Shown here one piece after another: positions 1 to 7,900 of a stretch of 64,000 bases of DNA. Position numbers and translations under genes: made by a program. Numbering within the stretch: position 1 is the stretch's first letter; each line of letters starts with the position of its first letter. This DNA comes from Clostridiales bacterium (GTDB lineage Bacteria; Bacillota; Clostridia; Christensenellales; CAG-138), in contig JAAYUE010000069.1 of the NCBI GenBank assembly GCA_012517905.1, forward strand, positions 124,001 to 188,000, in the 5' to 3' direction. The notes under the pieces were generated by a model. That model saw only the letters and a program-made list of their open reading frames with translations. It searched no databases and was not told the origin of the DNA.

Positions 1-186
1 ATGAAACACGGAATCGTAAATCTGCCCCTCGCGCTCACAGCGGTGCGCGCGCCAGAAATAGCGGCGCGGATCGAAAACGCGGTCCGGCAGGGCAAGGCAC
101 AGCAGCGCCAGCAGCAGCGGCGCAATCGCCCAGACGGCGAAGATCAGCGCGATGGTGACCGGTGGACTGAACCGGAAAATCTGCAT
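1..186 (-). CDS. crtO: glycosyl-4,4'-diaponeurosporenoate acyltransferase-like protein (CrtO), 5' part only
   Basis: This is the first 62 codons of a gene that leaves the window on the left; it is not in the ORF track because it is truncated. The ATG at 184-186 lies 3 nt after the stop of the glycosyltransferase gene, so it is translationally close-coupled to it. The visible protein starts with an N-terminal hydrophobic segment (roughly residues 10-33), then FDPRRYF and REGQIYDSVF. That arrangement resembles the start of CrtO, which in staphyloxanthin synthesis esterifies the glucosyl carotenoid with a fatty acid at the membrane. Assignment rests on this short similarity plus position next to a CrtQ-like gene. 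It could be another small membrane acyltransferase. Confidence 0.6.
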   Translation of the reverse strand, partial: MQIFRFSPPVTIALIFAVWAIAPLLLALLCLALPDRVFDPRRYFWRAHRCEREGQIYDSVFH

Positions 187-189
187 TTT

Positions 190-1287
190 TCAGCGTTCGA
201 GCTCGATGGCCCGTCCTTTCCATTTTACTTTTCCGCGAAACAGGCGGATTGCGGCGGAGTGGAGAAACACAAGCAAAAACACCGTCAGCGGCAGCGGGTA
301 GAACAACGCGGCCAGCGGAGAATAACGCCCGATCCGCCGGCCGATGCAAAACAGAACGGCCGCCCAGAGCGCATAAAGCGCGGCGTAAAGCAGGACAAGG
401 GGTTCGCCGCGCGCCAGCGAGAGGAACAGATGCAGCGGCGCGGAAGCGCACGACGCGATGAACAGAACGATCAGAAGAAAGAGCCATGCGGGCGTTTTCG
501 CCGCGCCGGTAGCGAGATTTTTCGTAAACCCTTGCCAAAGCGAGCGAAAGCCGCCGGGATACATGCGAAACGAAACGCTCGCGTCGCCGACAAACAGGCG
601 AAACGGAATCCGTGCGCGGCGCAAAACGGCGGCCAGCGCCATATCCTCCACCACGCTGGCCTTCACGCGCTCATGCCCGCCGATGGCGTCGTAATCTGCG
701 CGGGAGAGCGCGATGACCGGCCCGTACAGGCCAAGGTCGATGGGCTTTGGCAGGGCGGCGCCGTTGGCGCCGACTTGGATCAGATTGAAGATCAGCGAAA
801 ATTGTTCATAGCCCTTGTGCGTAACGTGGTACGGCTGAACCGACACCGCGCCGTGAATAGCGAACGCTTCGGCGATGCGGGAGAGCCCGTCGGGAGCAAG
901 TCGCACGTCCGCGTCCAGAAAGACGAGCAAATCGCCGGTGGCCGCCTGCGCGCCCTGCTGGCAGGCCCAGCTTTTGCCGACCCAGCCGGCCGGTTTCCTA
1001 TGAAGCGACAGCACGGTGGCGCCGAACGATTGCGCGAGGCGTTCCGTTTCGTCCTCCGAGTCATCGTTTGCCACGATGATTTCGATCGGCCGCAGCGTCT
1101 GCCGCCGTAGGTCTTCGAGCAGGAGCGGGAGCGTTGCCGCCTCGTTTCGCGCGGGGATGACGACGGAGATCCGCAAGTCCTGCGGAGCGTTCGCGCCCCT
1201 CGGCAGGTGCGGAATGCGCCAAAAAAGCACCGCAGCGGCGAAAAACCCGAGGATCAGGATGGCGAATTCAACAGAAAAAAACGTCAT
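190..1287 (-). CDS. family 2 glycosyltransferase, CrtQ-like (carotenoid glucosylation)
   Basis: 365-aa membrane-associated GT-A glycosyltransferase. An N-terminal anchor (FAILILGFFAAAVLFW) is followed by the nucleotide-sugar binding start VVIPARNEAATLP, VANDDSEDET, the DxD-type metal site FLDADV, and a C-terminal stretch of two or three membrane helices. Length and architecture match 4,4'-diaponeurosporenoate glycosyltransferases (CrtQ), which attach glucose to a carboxyl-carotenoid. The track ORF starts earlier. The ATG at 1287 is chosen because it overlaps the upstream desaturase stop by ATGA, the usual coupling signal, and because the extra 36 residues are low-complexity. Neighbours (desaturase upstream, CrtO-like acyltransferase downstream) support a carotenoid role; the exact acceptor is not known. 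Confidence 0.75.
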   Translation of the reverse strand: MTFFSVEFAILILGFFAAAVLFWRIPHLPRGANAPQDLRISVVIPARNEAATLPLLLEDLRRQTLRPIEIIVANDDSEDETERLAQSFGATVLSLHRKPAGWVGKSWACQQGAQAATGDLLVFLDADVRLAPDGLSRIAEAFAIHGAVSVQPYHVTHKGYEQFSLIFNLIQVGANGAALPKPIDLGLYGPVIALSRADYDAIGGHERVKASVVEDMALAAVLRRARIPFRLFVGDASVSFRMYPGGFRSLWQGFTKNLATGAAKTPAWLFLLIVLFIASCASAPLHLFLSLARGEPLVLLYAALYALWAAVLFCIGRRIGRYSPLAALFYPLPLTVFLLVFLHSAAIRLFRGKVKWKGRAIELER

Positions 1288-2879
1288 GCGCGCGCACCCC
1301 GCCGTTTCAGCCGTCGCGCGGCTTCGTCCGCCGCGAGCTTGCCCGTAATGATGGAGACGGGCAGCCCGGCGGGGCTGAAGGTCCACATGCCGCATTGAAG
1401 CACATCCGGCAGGCCGGTTCGGATCGCCTGCCTGAGCTTTTTGAAATCGTGTACGGCAGGAATCGGTCGATTTGTATACGCCCAGCCTGTGATGGCGCCG
1501 TGCCGTGCGCCGGTTTCGCGCTCTATGGTCAGCGGTGTTGCGCAGAAGGAATACTCGATTTTTTCGGTCAAGCCGGGCAGGAGGGACGCGCCGAGTACGC
1601 GAAGAATCGTCTTTGTTGCCAGCGATTTGAAGGATTCGTATTCACCGCTGTCCGCAAAGAACTTCGCCAGCTCGTAATCGAACAGCGTGCTGGCAATCCA
1701 GCCTGTTTTTCCCGCGGGCGCAAGCGCAGGATCGCGCAGCGCGGGTATGGACAGTTCATAGGTGGTCGTCTCCAGATAGGAAACGGTCCATCGGCGGAGC
1801 GCCTCCGTTCCGTCGCAGCGAAGCGTGCGCCAGTCCGGCAGCGACGAAAAACCGTCCGCGACCGGCGTATAGAACGCATGGGCGCCGCAGGCCGCCTCCG
1901 CCTCCGCGGGAGAAATGCCCGTCCCGAGATACAGCGTCAGTATGGAATCGATGCCGCGGCTGCGCTCGACAAGGGCTTTTTGCCTGCGGGCTGCCTTCGG
2001 CAGCGGCTCGCCCAGCGCGCGGTAGAGCGCGGTCTGATCCGCCGCCCAGATGAGCTGACCATAGCGAAACGTGCGTCCGTCCGCAAGGGCCGCCGTGCGC
2101 GTCGCCGGGGAAACGCCGACGATGTCCGCGCCGGTGAGCAGTGTTCCGCCCTGTGCGGAAAATATCTCCGCTAAGCGCAGGGGCAGTTGTCCCGTGCCGC
2201 CGACGGGGTAGCGATAGTCGAGATACAGCCCGAAATAGCTCAGCGCAAAAAACGTCGGAGTATCGGCAAAGAAATGCTGGCAGATCATGTCGATGAGCGG
2301 TTCGCTCTGCGTAAACCGCCTCAGATATTGCCGGACGGGCGCGTCGAGCCGCGCCGCCTTTCTCATGTTGACGGAATAGTCCAGCAGCCAGGGCAGGAGC
2401 GTTCCGGCCAGATATTTTGGATCGCGCAGCTCCCGGTCGAGAAAAAGCGGGTTTTCGGCGCCGTACAGCACGTCCATATACCGCATGACCGTTTCGATTT
2501 GCACGGCGATGCCGTCGATTGCGGCCGCCTGATCGGGGAAAAAGGACTTGAACAGATTTGCGTAATCGTGCAGACTGCTTCGATCAAGGAGGCGGACGCT
2601 GCGGCTGCCGATGCCGATCGTTACGGGGTTTTTCACGAATTCGAGCGAGCTGCCGAGCGAGCGCAGCATCGGCGTGATGACGCTGGAGTCTTCAAACGCG
2701 CGGATCCCCGCGTCGAACGAAAACCCCGCGCGCGTAAACGTACCGACAAGGCCGCCCGGCTTGTCGGCCCGCTCGCAGACGAGCGTGCGAAGGCCGGCCT
2801 TTGCGCAGTATGCCGCGGCGGTCAGGCCGGCGACGCCTCCGCCGGCAACGACGACATCGTAGCGTTGGGTCGTTTCCAT
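1284..2879 (-). CDS. phytoene/diapophytoene desaturase-family FAD oxidoreductase
   Basis: 531-aa flavoprotein of the carotenoid desaturase (CrtI/CrtN/CrtP) family. The N-terminal Rossmann motif is VVVAGGGVAGLTAAAYCAKAG, followed by CERADKPGG; the C-terminal FAD motif region is GMWTFSPAGLPVSIITGKLA. The length is right for the family. Family members introduce double bonds into C30/C40 polyenes or oxidise the terminal methyl group (CrtP). Sequence alone does not separate CrtN from CrtP, but position next to CrtQ- and CrtO-like genes makes an oxidative step to an aldehyde or carboxylate plausible. No dehydrosqualene or phytoene synthase (CrtM/CrtB) is visible in the window; it may lie beyond the left edge. 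GGAGG precedes the ATG. The gene starts 22 nt after the TspO-like gene and overlaps the glycosyltransferase by 4 nt. Confidence 0.8.
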   Translation of the reverse strand: METTQRYDVVVAGGGVAGLTAAAYCAKAGLRTLVCERADKPGGLVGTFTRAGFSFDAGIRAFEDSSVITPMLRSLGSSLEFVKNPVTIGIGSRSVRLLDRSSLHDYANLFKSFFPDQAAAIDGIAVQIETVMRYMDVLYGAENPLFLDRELRDPKYLAGTLLPWLLDYSVNMRKAARLDAPVRQYLRRFTQSEPLIDMICQHFFADTPTFFALSYFGLYLDYRYPVGGTGQLPLRLAEIFSAQGGTLLTGADIVGVSPATRTAALADGRTFRYGQLIWAADQTALYRALGEPLPKAARRQKALVERSRGIDSILTLYLGTGISPAEAEAACGAHAFYTPVADGFSSLPDWRTLRCDGTEALRRWTVSYLETTTYELSIPALRDPALAPAGKTGWIASTLFDYELAKFFADSGEYESFKSLATKTILRVLGASLLPGLTEKIEYSFCATPLTIERETGARHGAITGWAYTNRPIPAVHDFKKLRQAIRTGLPDVLQCGMWTFSPAGLPVSIITGKLAADEAARRLKRRGARA

Positions 2880-2901
2880 CGTGGATGCCCTCCGAAAGCG
2901 G

Positions 2902-3702
2902 TTATTCGGGCGTCCGTCTTCTGACGATCAGCGCGAGGATGACCGCAACGAACGCCGCGAGGCTCAGCGAGAGCGCCAGAATCACACCCTGATATGCGCC
3001 CGCAAAGCCTGAGGCGGAGACGTGGTTGAAGAGGATGTTCGCATACGCCCAGATGAACACCAGCAGATACGGAATATCGCGAAACCGCAGCGCGGCCGCA
3101 ATGCCGATTGCCCCGCCGGCAAGCACCACCAGTATCGCCCAGATCGAGTCCCGCAACCCCAGCCCGGTAAAGCCGTAGCCGACGAGCAGCGCCGTTGCGC
3201 CCGCGATGGTCGCGACGGTGACCCAGCCGTAGTACACCGAGAACGGCAGGCGGACGAGCCACTTTTCTTTCGTTGTGAGCGGCTCGCCGGCGCTGATGGC
3301 GAGGCGGATGAATACCATGACCGCCAGAAGCAGCACGAGGATGACGAACGAGACCGCGAGCAGGCCGTAATGCCAGGCGATGATCCAGGAGAGGTTGAGC
3401 ACGCTGGAGAGGATAAACAGCACGCCGGTCCTCGTCAGCAGCGCGGCGTTGACCCGCTCGCCGGAGCGGCGGAACAATCCGAACTGATAGAGCGTGTAGG
3501 TGATGACGAGCAGATAGATCACGCCCCAGATGGAAAACGCCAGAGGAGCGGGGACGAAGAGGTTGGGATACCGGTCGGAGACTTCTTTGGGCGTCACGCC
3601 GTTGATCGGCAGAATCGAAGAGAGCGCGTTGACGGTGAGCATGGCCAGCAGCGCAAGCAGCACAAACCATTTGAGCGACTTGGGGACGGAACGCGATTCC
3701 AT
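2902..3702 (-). CDS. TspO/MBR-like (tryptophan-rich sensory-type) membrane protein
   Basis: 266-aa polytopic membrane protein with about eight hydrophobic segments. The region LFVPAPLAFSIWGVIYLLVITY matches the TspO-type element FxxPxxxFxxxW near the N-terminus, seen in the longer (~260-aa) Firmicutes proteins annotated as tryptophan-rich sensory proteins. Classical TspO is about 160 aa with five helices, so this belongs to an extended subgroup. TspO proteins bind porphyrins and modulate pigment synthesis in some phototrophs; a link to the carotenoid genes downstream is inference. A strong AAGGAGG precedes the ATG at 3702. The gene sits 67 nt after uvsE and 22 nt before the desaturase gene on the same strand. 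Confidence 0.6.
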   Translation of the reverse strand: MESRSVPKSLKWFVLLALLAMLTVNALSSILPINGVTPKEVSDRYPNLFVPAPLAFSIWGVIYLLVITYTLYQFGLFRRSGERVNAALLTRTGVLFILSSVLNLSWIIAWHYGLLAVSFVILVLLLAVMVFIRLAISAGEPLTTKEKWLVRLPFSVYYGWVTVATIAGATALLVGYGFTGLGLRDSIWAILVVLAGGAIGIAAALRFRDIPYLLVFIWAYANILFNHVSASGFAGAYQGVILALSLSLAAFVAVILALIVRRRTPE

Positions 3703-3769
3703 TGCGGTTGCCTCCTTTTTGACGATATTCGTGTTCCTGTGTTCGGGTTGGTTTGGGTTGTGATACGGA

Positions 3770-5023
3770 TTACAACGTGAAGTAATAGGAGCCGAGCAGA
3801 TAGTCTTGACGGTATTTCACCGCGAGGCGGTAGAGTGCGGACTTCGCCTGCCTCAGCCGCATGTCGCCGCGTAGATAGCCGTCCCGCAGGCTGGCGTATC
3901 GCCTTGCCTCCGCGGAGGTGGCATCCTCCGATACGTAACCCCAGACGTGCTCCAGCGCGTTGACGGCGCGGCCTTTGTCCTCCGGCGCTGCGAGCGCGCG
4001 CCCCACGGCGCGATAAAACGCGACGGCATTGTCGCCTGCTTTATCTTTGAGCAGCTCGCGGATGGCTTGATACTCCTGCGGCGAGCGCTCGAGCACGCTG
4101 TATTTATACCGGCCCCACTCGGTTTCGAGCAGGCGCTGGTTTGCTTCCAAGAGACACAGACCGCACTTTACCGCGGAGCGGTTCTTATCCTTTACCTCCA
4201 GCATGATATCGGGAAGTTCGCCTGAAAGTCTGTGACAGTAGTCCAGAAACGGGTCGACGGCGATGGTGTCCGAGTGCGCTCCGCGCGATTTGAGCGGATG
4301 CTGCTGGGAATAATGCGTTTTCTGCGCGCCGTCGGTCGGGCGCCACGTGCCTCGGCAGAGGGAGACCCAGAAATCGTCGCTCTTGGTCCCGTCCGCCGGA
4401 TGGATTGCATTGTGCAGGTTGTCGTAGACTGCGGGCGCGCCGATGCGGCCGCAGAGATCGAGCACCTCGGCAATCGTATAGATGTCGCCGTCGTTTTCCA
4501 GCACGAGGCGTCGGGTGACCGCGGAAGAGAGATCGCGATAAACCGACGCAAAGCGGGCGAGAGCTGCGGCTGCGTCCCCGTATTTTCCGCCGACGTGCAG
4601 AATGATTTTATGCGTCGCGTCCAGATGCAGCGCGTCGAGAAAGCGCGCGTGATAGTTCAGGTCTTCGACCGCGCGCCGAACGACATCCGCATCCGGCGAA
4701 TTGAGCACCGTGTACTGACCCGGGTGCATGGAGACGCGCATGCCGCTTAAGGCGATCTTTTGCGCGAGGGTGTCGAGTCGCCGTCGATTGAGCGCGTCCC
4801 AGGGGAGCGCGGCGGCAATCGACGACCCGAACGGAACGATATCCGAGCTGATTCGATACAGACGTATGCCGTTTGCGATGTTGTAGTCCACCATGCGTTC
4901 GAGCGTGCGCAGATTCTCGTCGGCAAGCGAAAGAAGCCGCTCCTCGGTTGCGGTTTTCAGCGTGCAGGTTTTGATTTGTGTGCCTTCGACGGCGACGGTC
5001 AGGCAAGCGTAACCGATACGCAT
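3770..5023 (-). CDS. uvsE: UV DNA damage endonuclease UvsE
   Basis: 417-aa UvsE/UVDE-type TIM-barrel endonuclease. It nicks DNA immediately 5' of pyrimidine dimers and other lesions, starting an excision pathway independent of UvrABC. Diagnostic stretches include MRIGYACLT, YRISSDIVPF, MHPGQYTVLNS, HVGGKYGD, LENDGD and MLEVKDKNRSA; the His, Glu and Asp residues in these are the metal ligands of the family. About 110 residues beyond the catalytic domain form a C-terminal extension that I cannot assign. The start at 5023 is chosen because the M begins the conserved MRIGYA motif and is preceded by GGGAGGAG; the track start is 77 codons too early. It is first in a minus-strand run with TspO-like and carotenoid genes. 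Confidence 0.9.
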   Translation of the reverse strand: MRIGYACLTVAVEGTQIKTCTLKTATEERLLSLADENLRTLERMVDYNIANGIRLYRISSDIVPFGSSIAAALPWDALNRRRLDTLAQKIALSGMRVSMHPGQYTVLNSPDADVVRRAVEDLNYHARFLDALHLDATHKIILHVGGKYGDAAAALARFASVYRDLSSAVTRRLVLENDGDIYTIAEVLDLCGRIGAPAVYDNLHNAIHPADGTKSDDFWVSLCRGTWRPTDGAQKTHYSQQHPLKSRGAHSDTIAVDPFLDYCHRLSGELPDIMLEVKDKNRSAVKCGLCLLEANQRLLETEWGRYKYSVLERSPQEYQAIRELLKDKAGDNAVAFYRAVGRALAAPEDKGRAVNALEHVWGYVSEDATSAEARRYASLRDGYLRGDMRLRQAKSALYRLAVKYRQDYLLGSYYFTL

Positions 5024-5080
5024 GGACGGGCTCCTCCCGACGGCCGGAAACCGGTATGACTGGCGATCACTTCTGCTTTG

Positions 5081-5109
5081 ATTATAAAACACTGACAGGA
5101 TTGGTGCAA
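5081..5109 (-). promoter_or_regulatory. promoter of uvsE
   Basis: Read on the minus strand: TTGCAC at 5109-5104, a 17-bp spacer, then TATAAT at 5086-5081, about 58 nt upstream of the uvsE ATG. A good sigma-A type promoter for the uvsE-TspO-carotenoid run. Confidence 0.6.
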
Positions 5110-5228
5110 CTAAAAGGCGGGCTGTCCGCCCGTTTACGGATGTGGTACAATGCGAAAGGATATTCAAAACGGATGATTGCAAAACATCCGAAGCAACGAT
5201 GCGGGAAAAAACGAAACGGAGAATCGAC

Positions 5229-5795
5229 ATGGGACAACATGAAATCGACCTCACCGAAGAGCGTGTTTCTTCGGAAGAGGTCTACGGCGGAAAACTCGTT
5301 CACCTGTTCAGGGATACGGCGCGCCTGCCGAATGGAAAACTTGCCACGCGCGAGGTGCTGCGCCTGCCCGGCGCGGTCGCCGTCGTGCCGCTCACAAGCG
5401 AGGGAAACGTCATTCTGGTGCGGCAGTACCGCTATCCGTTTGCCGAAGTCATGCTCGAAATTCCCGCGGGCAAACTCGATCCCGGCGAAGATCCGGCGGA
5501 CTGCGCGCGCCGCGAACTGTCCGAAGAGACCGGCATGGAGGCGGAAGAGCTCGTTTCCCTCGGCGTATACTATCCTTCCGTCGCCGTGTTGGACGAAAAG
5601 ATCCATCTCTACCTTGCGCGCGGGCTGACGCAGAAGGAATCCCACCCGGACGAGGACGAGTTTCTGCGCGCCGAAACGCTGCCGCTTAACGAACTGGTCG
5701 AGCGGATTCTGCGCGGGGACGTGCCGGACGGTAAGACGCAGGCCGCCGTACTCAAGGCCTGGCATCTGGTCCGGTTTGAAGGTCATTCCCGATAA
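5229..5795 (+). CDS. NUDIX hydrolase, ADP-ribose pyrophosphatase type
   Basis: 188-aa protein with a complete NUDIX box: GKLDPGE, seven residues, then RELSEETGM. The upstream EIPAG and VRQYRYPF motifs are typical of ADP-ribose pyrophosphatases (NudF/YqkG type), which hydrolyse ADP-ribose to AMP and ribose-5-phosphate in the cytoplasm. The start at 5229 gives MGQHEIDL with GGAG 7 nt upstream; the longer track ORF has no ribosome site. The 3' end overlaps the convergent GntR gene by 13 bp. Probably expressed alone; a -10-like TACAAT lies at 5146-5151 without a convincing -35. Confidence 0.88.
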   Translation: MGQHEIDLTEERVSSEEVYGGKLVHLFRDTARLPNGKLATREVLRLPGAVAVVPLTSEGNVILVRQYRYPFAEVMLEIPAGKLDPGEDPADCARRELSEETGMEAEELVSLGVYYPSVAVLDEKIHLYLARGLTQKESHPDEDEFLRAETLPLNELVERILRGDVPDGKTQAAVLKAWHLVRFEGHSR

Positions 5796-6160
5796 AACGT
5801 CCGGATTAAATCGATGATTTCTTCCTCGCCGATGCCGAGGGACCGATAGTATTCGACGTCTTTTTTCAATTTTTGGAGCGCCATCTCGTTTCGTTTGTCC
5901 AGTCGCTCGACGCGGTTCATGGGGGCGACGAAGCACCCGCGGCCGACCATCGAATGGATCAGGCCCGCGCGCTCCAGTTCTTCCCATGCTTTTTTGACCG
6001 TAATGACGCTGATTTGAAGCTCTTTTGCCACGGTGCGAATCGGCGGCAGGCAATACCCTTCGCGCAGCTGTCCCAGTATGATCTGCGAGGACAGCTGCTC
6101 GAAGAGCTGCTGATAGATGGGCTTATCCGAAGCCGACGAAATGATCAGATCGAGCGGCAT
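5783..6160 (-). CDS. GntR-family transcriptional regulator, YtrA type
   Basis: 125-aa regulator: N-terminal GntR winged helix (IYQQLFEQLSSQI, LPPIRTVAKELQISVITVKKAWEELERAGLI) followed by only a short two-helix tail, the YtrA subfamily layout. Such proteins have no large effector domain and usually repress the ABC transporter operon they belong to. Its ATG shares one base with the permease stop, and it is last in the ATPase-permease-regulator operon. A perfect 8-bp inverted repeat over the operon promoter (7677-7705) is its probable operator. Confidence 0.88.
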   Translation of the reverse strand: MPLDLIISSASDKPIYQQLFEQLSSQIILGQLREGYCLPPIRTVAKELQISVITVKKAWEELERAGLIHSMVGRGCFVAPMNRVERLDKRNEMALQKLKKDVEYYRSLGIGEEEIIDLIRTFYRE

Positions 6161-6807
6161 TATAGATTAACCTGTTCAAATCGTTTGATCGACGCGCGCA
6201 TCGAAGCCCAGGTAAGCAGGACAAACGCGGCGATGCCGCAGAGGAGCACGGGGATCTGCCCGATCAGCGCGTCCCGGCTGATGCCGTCCAGCACGCGCGT
6301 TGCCGCGGGCACGGTCACCACGAGAAGCTCGATGCCGGTGGCAAACAGAAAGGCCAGCGTCAGGGCGACGATCAACGGAGCCGCCAGCCGATATGCCGTT
6401 TTGTATACCATCGGAAAGAAGACCACGTTGAACAGGCCGAACATGGCGAATACACAGCCGATATACGCCACATTGGGATCGATGAAGAAATTTGGTGTGT
6501 GATACAGGGTGATATTCAGGGCGGCGAAGATGGCGACAACGAGCACCTGCGCCGTCTGCAGCAGCGCGAAGGCCAGTATTCTGGCCCGAACCGCGTCGCT
6601 TTTGCGGACGGGCAGCAGCATGGTGAACTCCATGTCTTTCTGTGTTTTGGAAAACTGGATGATGTTGGGCAGCGCGACGAAGAGCAAATACATGGGTGCG
6701 ATGAAAAACACCCATTGCGGGATGAGCACCAGCGCGCCGAACAGCGTGACCAGAAAATAAAGCGGACTGATGACGAGCCGGAATTCTTTATTCAGCAGAT
6801 TTTTCAT
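6160..6807 (-). CDS. ABC-2 type transporter permease
   Basis: 215-aa integral membrane protein with about six hydrophobic segments (for example VTLFGALVLIPQWVFFIAPMY and VFAMFGLFNVVFFPMVY), matching the small permeases that pair with YtrB-like ATPases in GntR-controlled operons. It overlaps the ATPase gene by 20 bp and the regulator gene by 1 bp; GAGGAG lies before the ATG. Substrate unknown; related systems export or respond to cell-wall active peptides. Confidence 0.75.
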   Translation of the reverse strand: MKNLLNKEFRLVISPLYFLVTLFGALVLIPQWVFFIAPMYLLFVALPNIIQFSKTQKDMEFTMLLPVRKSDAVRARILAFALLQTAQVLVVAIFAALNITLYHTPNFFIDPNVAYIGCVFAMFGLFNVVFFPMVYKTAYRLAAPLIVALTLAFLFATGIELLVVTVPAATRVLDGISRDALIGQIPVLLCGIAAFVLLTWASMRASIKRFEQVNL

Positions 6808-7654
6808 GTTGGTGCTCCTCTCTTGCGTGATAGATCATGATGTCTTCCAGCGAAGGCGCCTCGACCGTAACGGCGTCGCGGTCGGTCAGGTCTTTCGTTC
6901 GAATCAGCCCGGTGAAGCCGTAGGCGTGCGTTTTTGCGGAGACCAGACGCGCTTCGATGTCCGGCCGCTGCGCCGCCGTTCCCTTTACGATGCGGTAAGA
7001 GGCGATCAGCTCGTCCTTTTCGCAGCTGGCGATCATTCGCCCGTTTTCGATGTATGTGATGAAATCGGCGCACTTTTCCAGATCGCTTGTGATGTGGGTC
7101 GAGAATAATATGCTGACATCGCCGGTTTCGATGAGTTCCTGAAACAGCGTAAGCAGGTCGTCCCTTGCGACGGGGTCCAGTCCGCTGGTGGGCTCGTCCA
7201 GTATCAAAAGCTTTGCATGGTGCGACATGGCGAGCGCCAGCGCGTATTTGATCTTCATGCCGCCGGACAGTTCCGACGGCCGCTTGGCCTCGTCCAGATG
7301 AAACCGGGCCATATAGGAGCGATATGCGCTGTCGTCCCAGTTGTCGTAAAAGCGGCGGACCACATCGGTGATGGTCCGGATTCTGGTTTTGGCGTAGAAG
7401 TCCACGCCGCCGAACGAGACGCCGATGTGCTGCTTGAACGCCAGTTCGTTTTGAAAGAAATCCTGCCCGAACAGCTGCACGCTGCCGCCGTCCTTGGGCG
7501 TCAGGCCGAGCATGCATTTCAGCGTGGTCGTCTTGCCGGCGCCGTTCGGCCCGATAAACCCCATGATATACCCTGATTCCAAAGAAAAGGATATGTCGTT
7601 CAGTTCAAACGAACTGTAGCGCTTTTTCAGATGGTCAATTTTTAAGAGTTCCAT
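6788..7654 (-). CDS. ABC transporter ATP-binding protein (YtrB/CcmA-like)
   Basis: 288-aa ATPase with Walker A GPNGAGKTT, signature LSGGM, Walker B LLILDEPTSGLD, and a C-terminal extension typical of the bacitracin/YtrB-type exporters. It energises the adjacent ABC-2 permease. The start MELLKID at 7654 has AGGAGG at good distance; the track ORF extends 25 codons upstream through the operator, which is unlikely to be translated. First gene of the three-gene operon. Confidence 0.88.
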   Translation of the reverse strand: MELLKIDHLKKRYSSFELNDISFSLESGYIMGFIGPNGAGKTTTLKCMLGLTPKDGGSVQLFGQDFFQNELAFKQHIGVSFGGVDFYAKTRIRTITDVVRRFYDNWDDSAYRSYMARFHLDEAKRPSELSGGMKIKYALALAMSHHAKLLILDEPTSGLDPVARDDLLTLFQELIETGDVSILFSTHITSDLEKCADFITYIENGRMIASCEKDELIASYRIVKGTAAQRPDIEARLVSAKTHAYGFTGLIRTKDLTDRDAVTVEAPSLEDIMIYHAREEHQHEKSAE

Positions 7655-7676
7655 CGATATCCTCCTGTCACAGCGA

Positions 7677-7705
7677 ATATTGTGTATATTGAACATGCAC
7701 AATAT
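7677..7705. promoter_or_regulatory. probable GntR operator (inverted repeat)
   Basis: Perfect inverted repeat ATATTGTG (7677-7684), 13-bp spacer, CACAATAT (7698-7705). It overlaps the -10 box and the expected transcription start of the ABC-GntR operon, where a repressor would block polymerase. YtrA-type regulators bind such spaced palindromes; assignment to the GntR encoded in the operon is inference. Confidence 0.65.
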
Positions 7706-7729
7706 ATCACTGGAAAACGAGGCTGTCAA
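7701..7729 (-). promoter_or_regulatory. promoter of the ABC-GntR operon
   Basis: Minus strand: TTGACA at 7729-7724, 17-bp spacer, TATATT at 7706-7701. Near-perfect sigma-A promoter, 47 nt upstream of the ATPase ATG, overlapped by the inverted repeat described separately. Confidence 0.8.
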
Positions 7730-7841
7730 CCCCTGTATTTGGCTGAAAGGCAGAAAAACGTTGCTATTTTTGTTTCACAGCAAGCTCGCCGCATGATTTT
7801 CCCAGAGCATTTGGACGAAAACAAATCTGAATAAGGCCGAT

Positions 7842-7876
7842 AAAAACGGAGAGCGGGTTGTCCGCTCTCCGTTTTT
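7842..7876 (-). terminator. terminator of lgt
   Basis: Perfect 15-bp stem AAAAACGGAGAGCGG / CCGCTCTCCGTTTTT with a 5-nt loop, 25 nt downstream of the lgt stop. The T-run is present on both strands. Confidence 0.85.
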
Positions 7877-7900
7877 GCGCTTCGGAATTATTGCATTCGA

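Noticed and set aside
1-1110. 369-aa plus-strand ORF at the left edge
   Set aside because: Shadow of the minus-strand CrtO/CrtQ genes; Arg/Gln-rich low-complexity translation without any motif.
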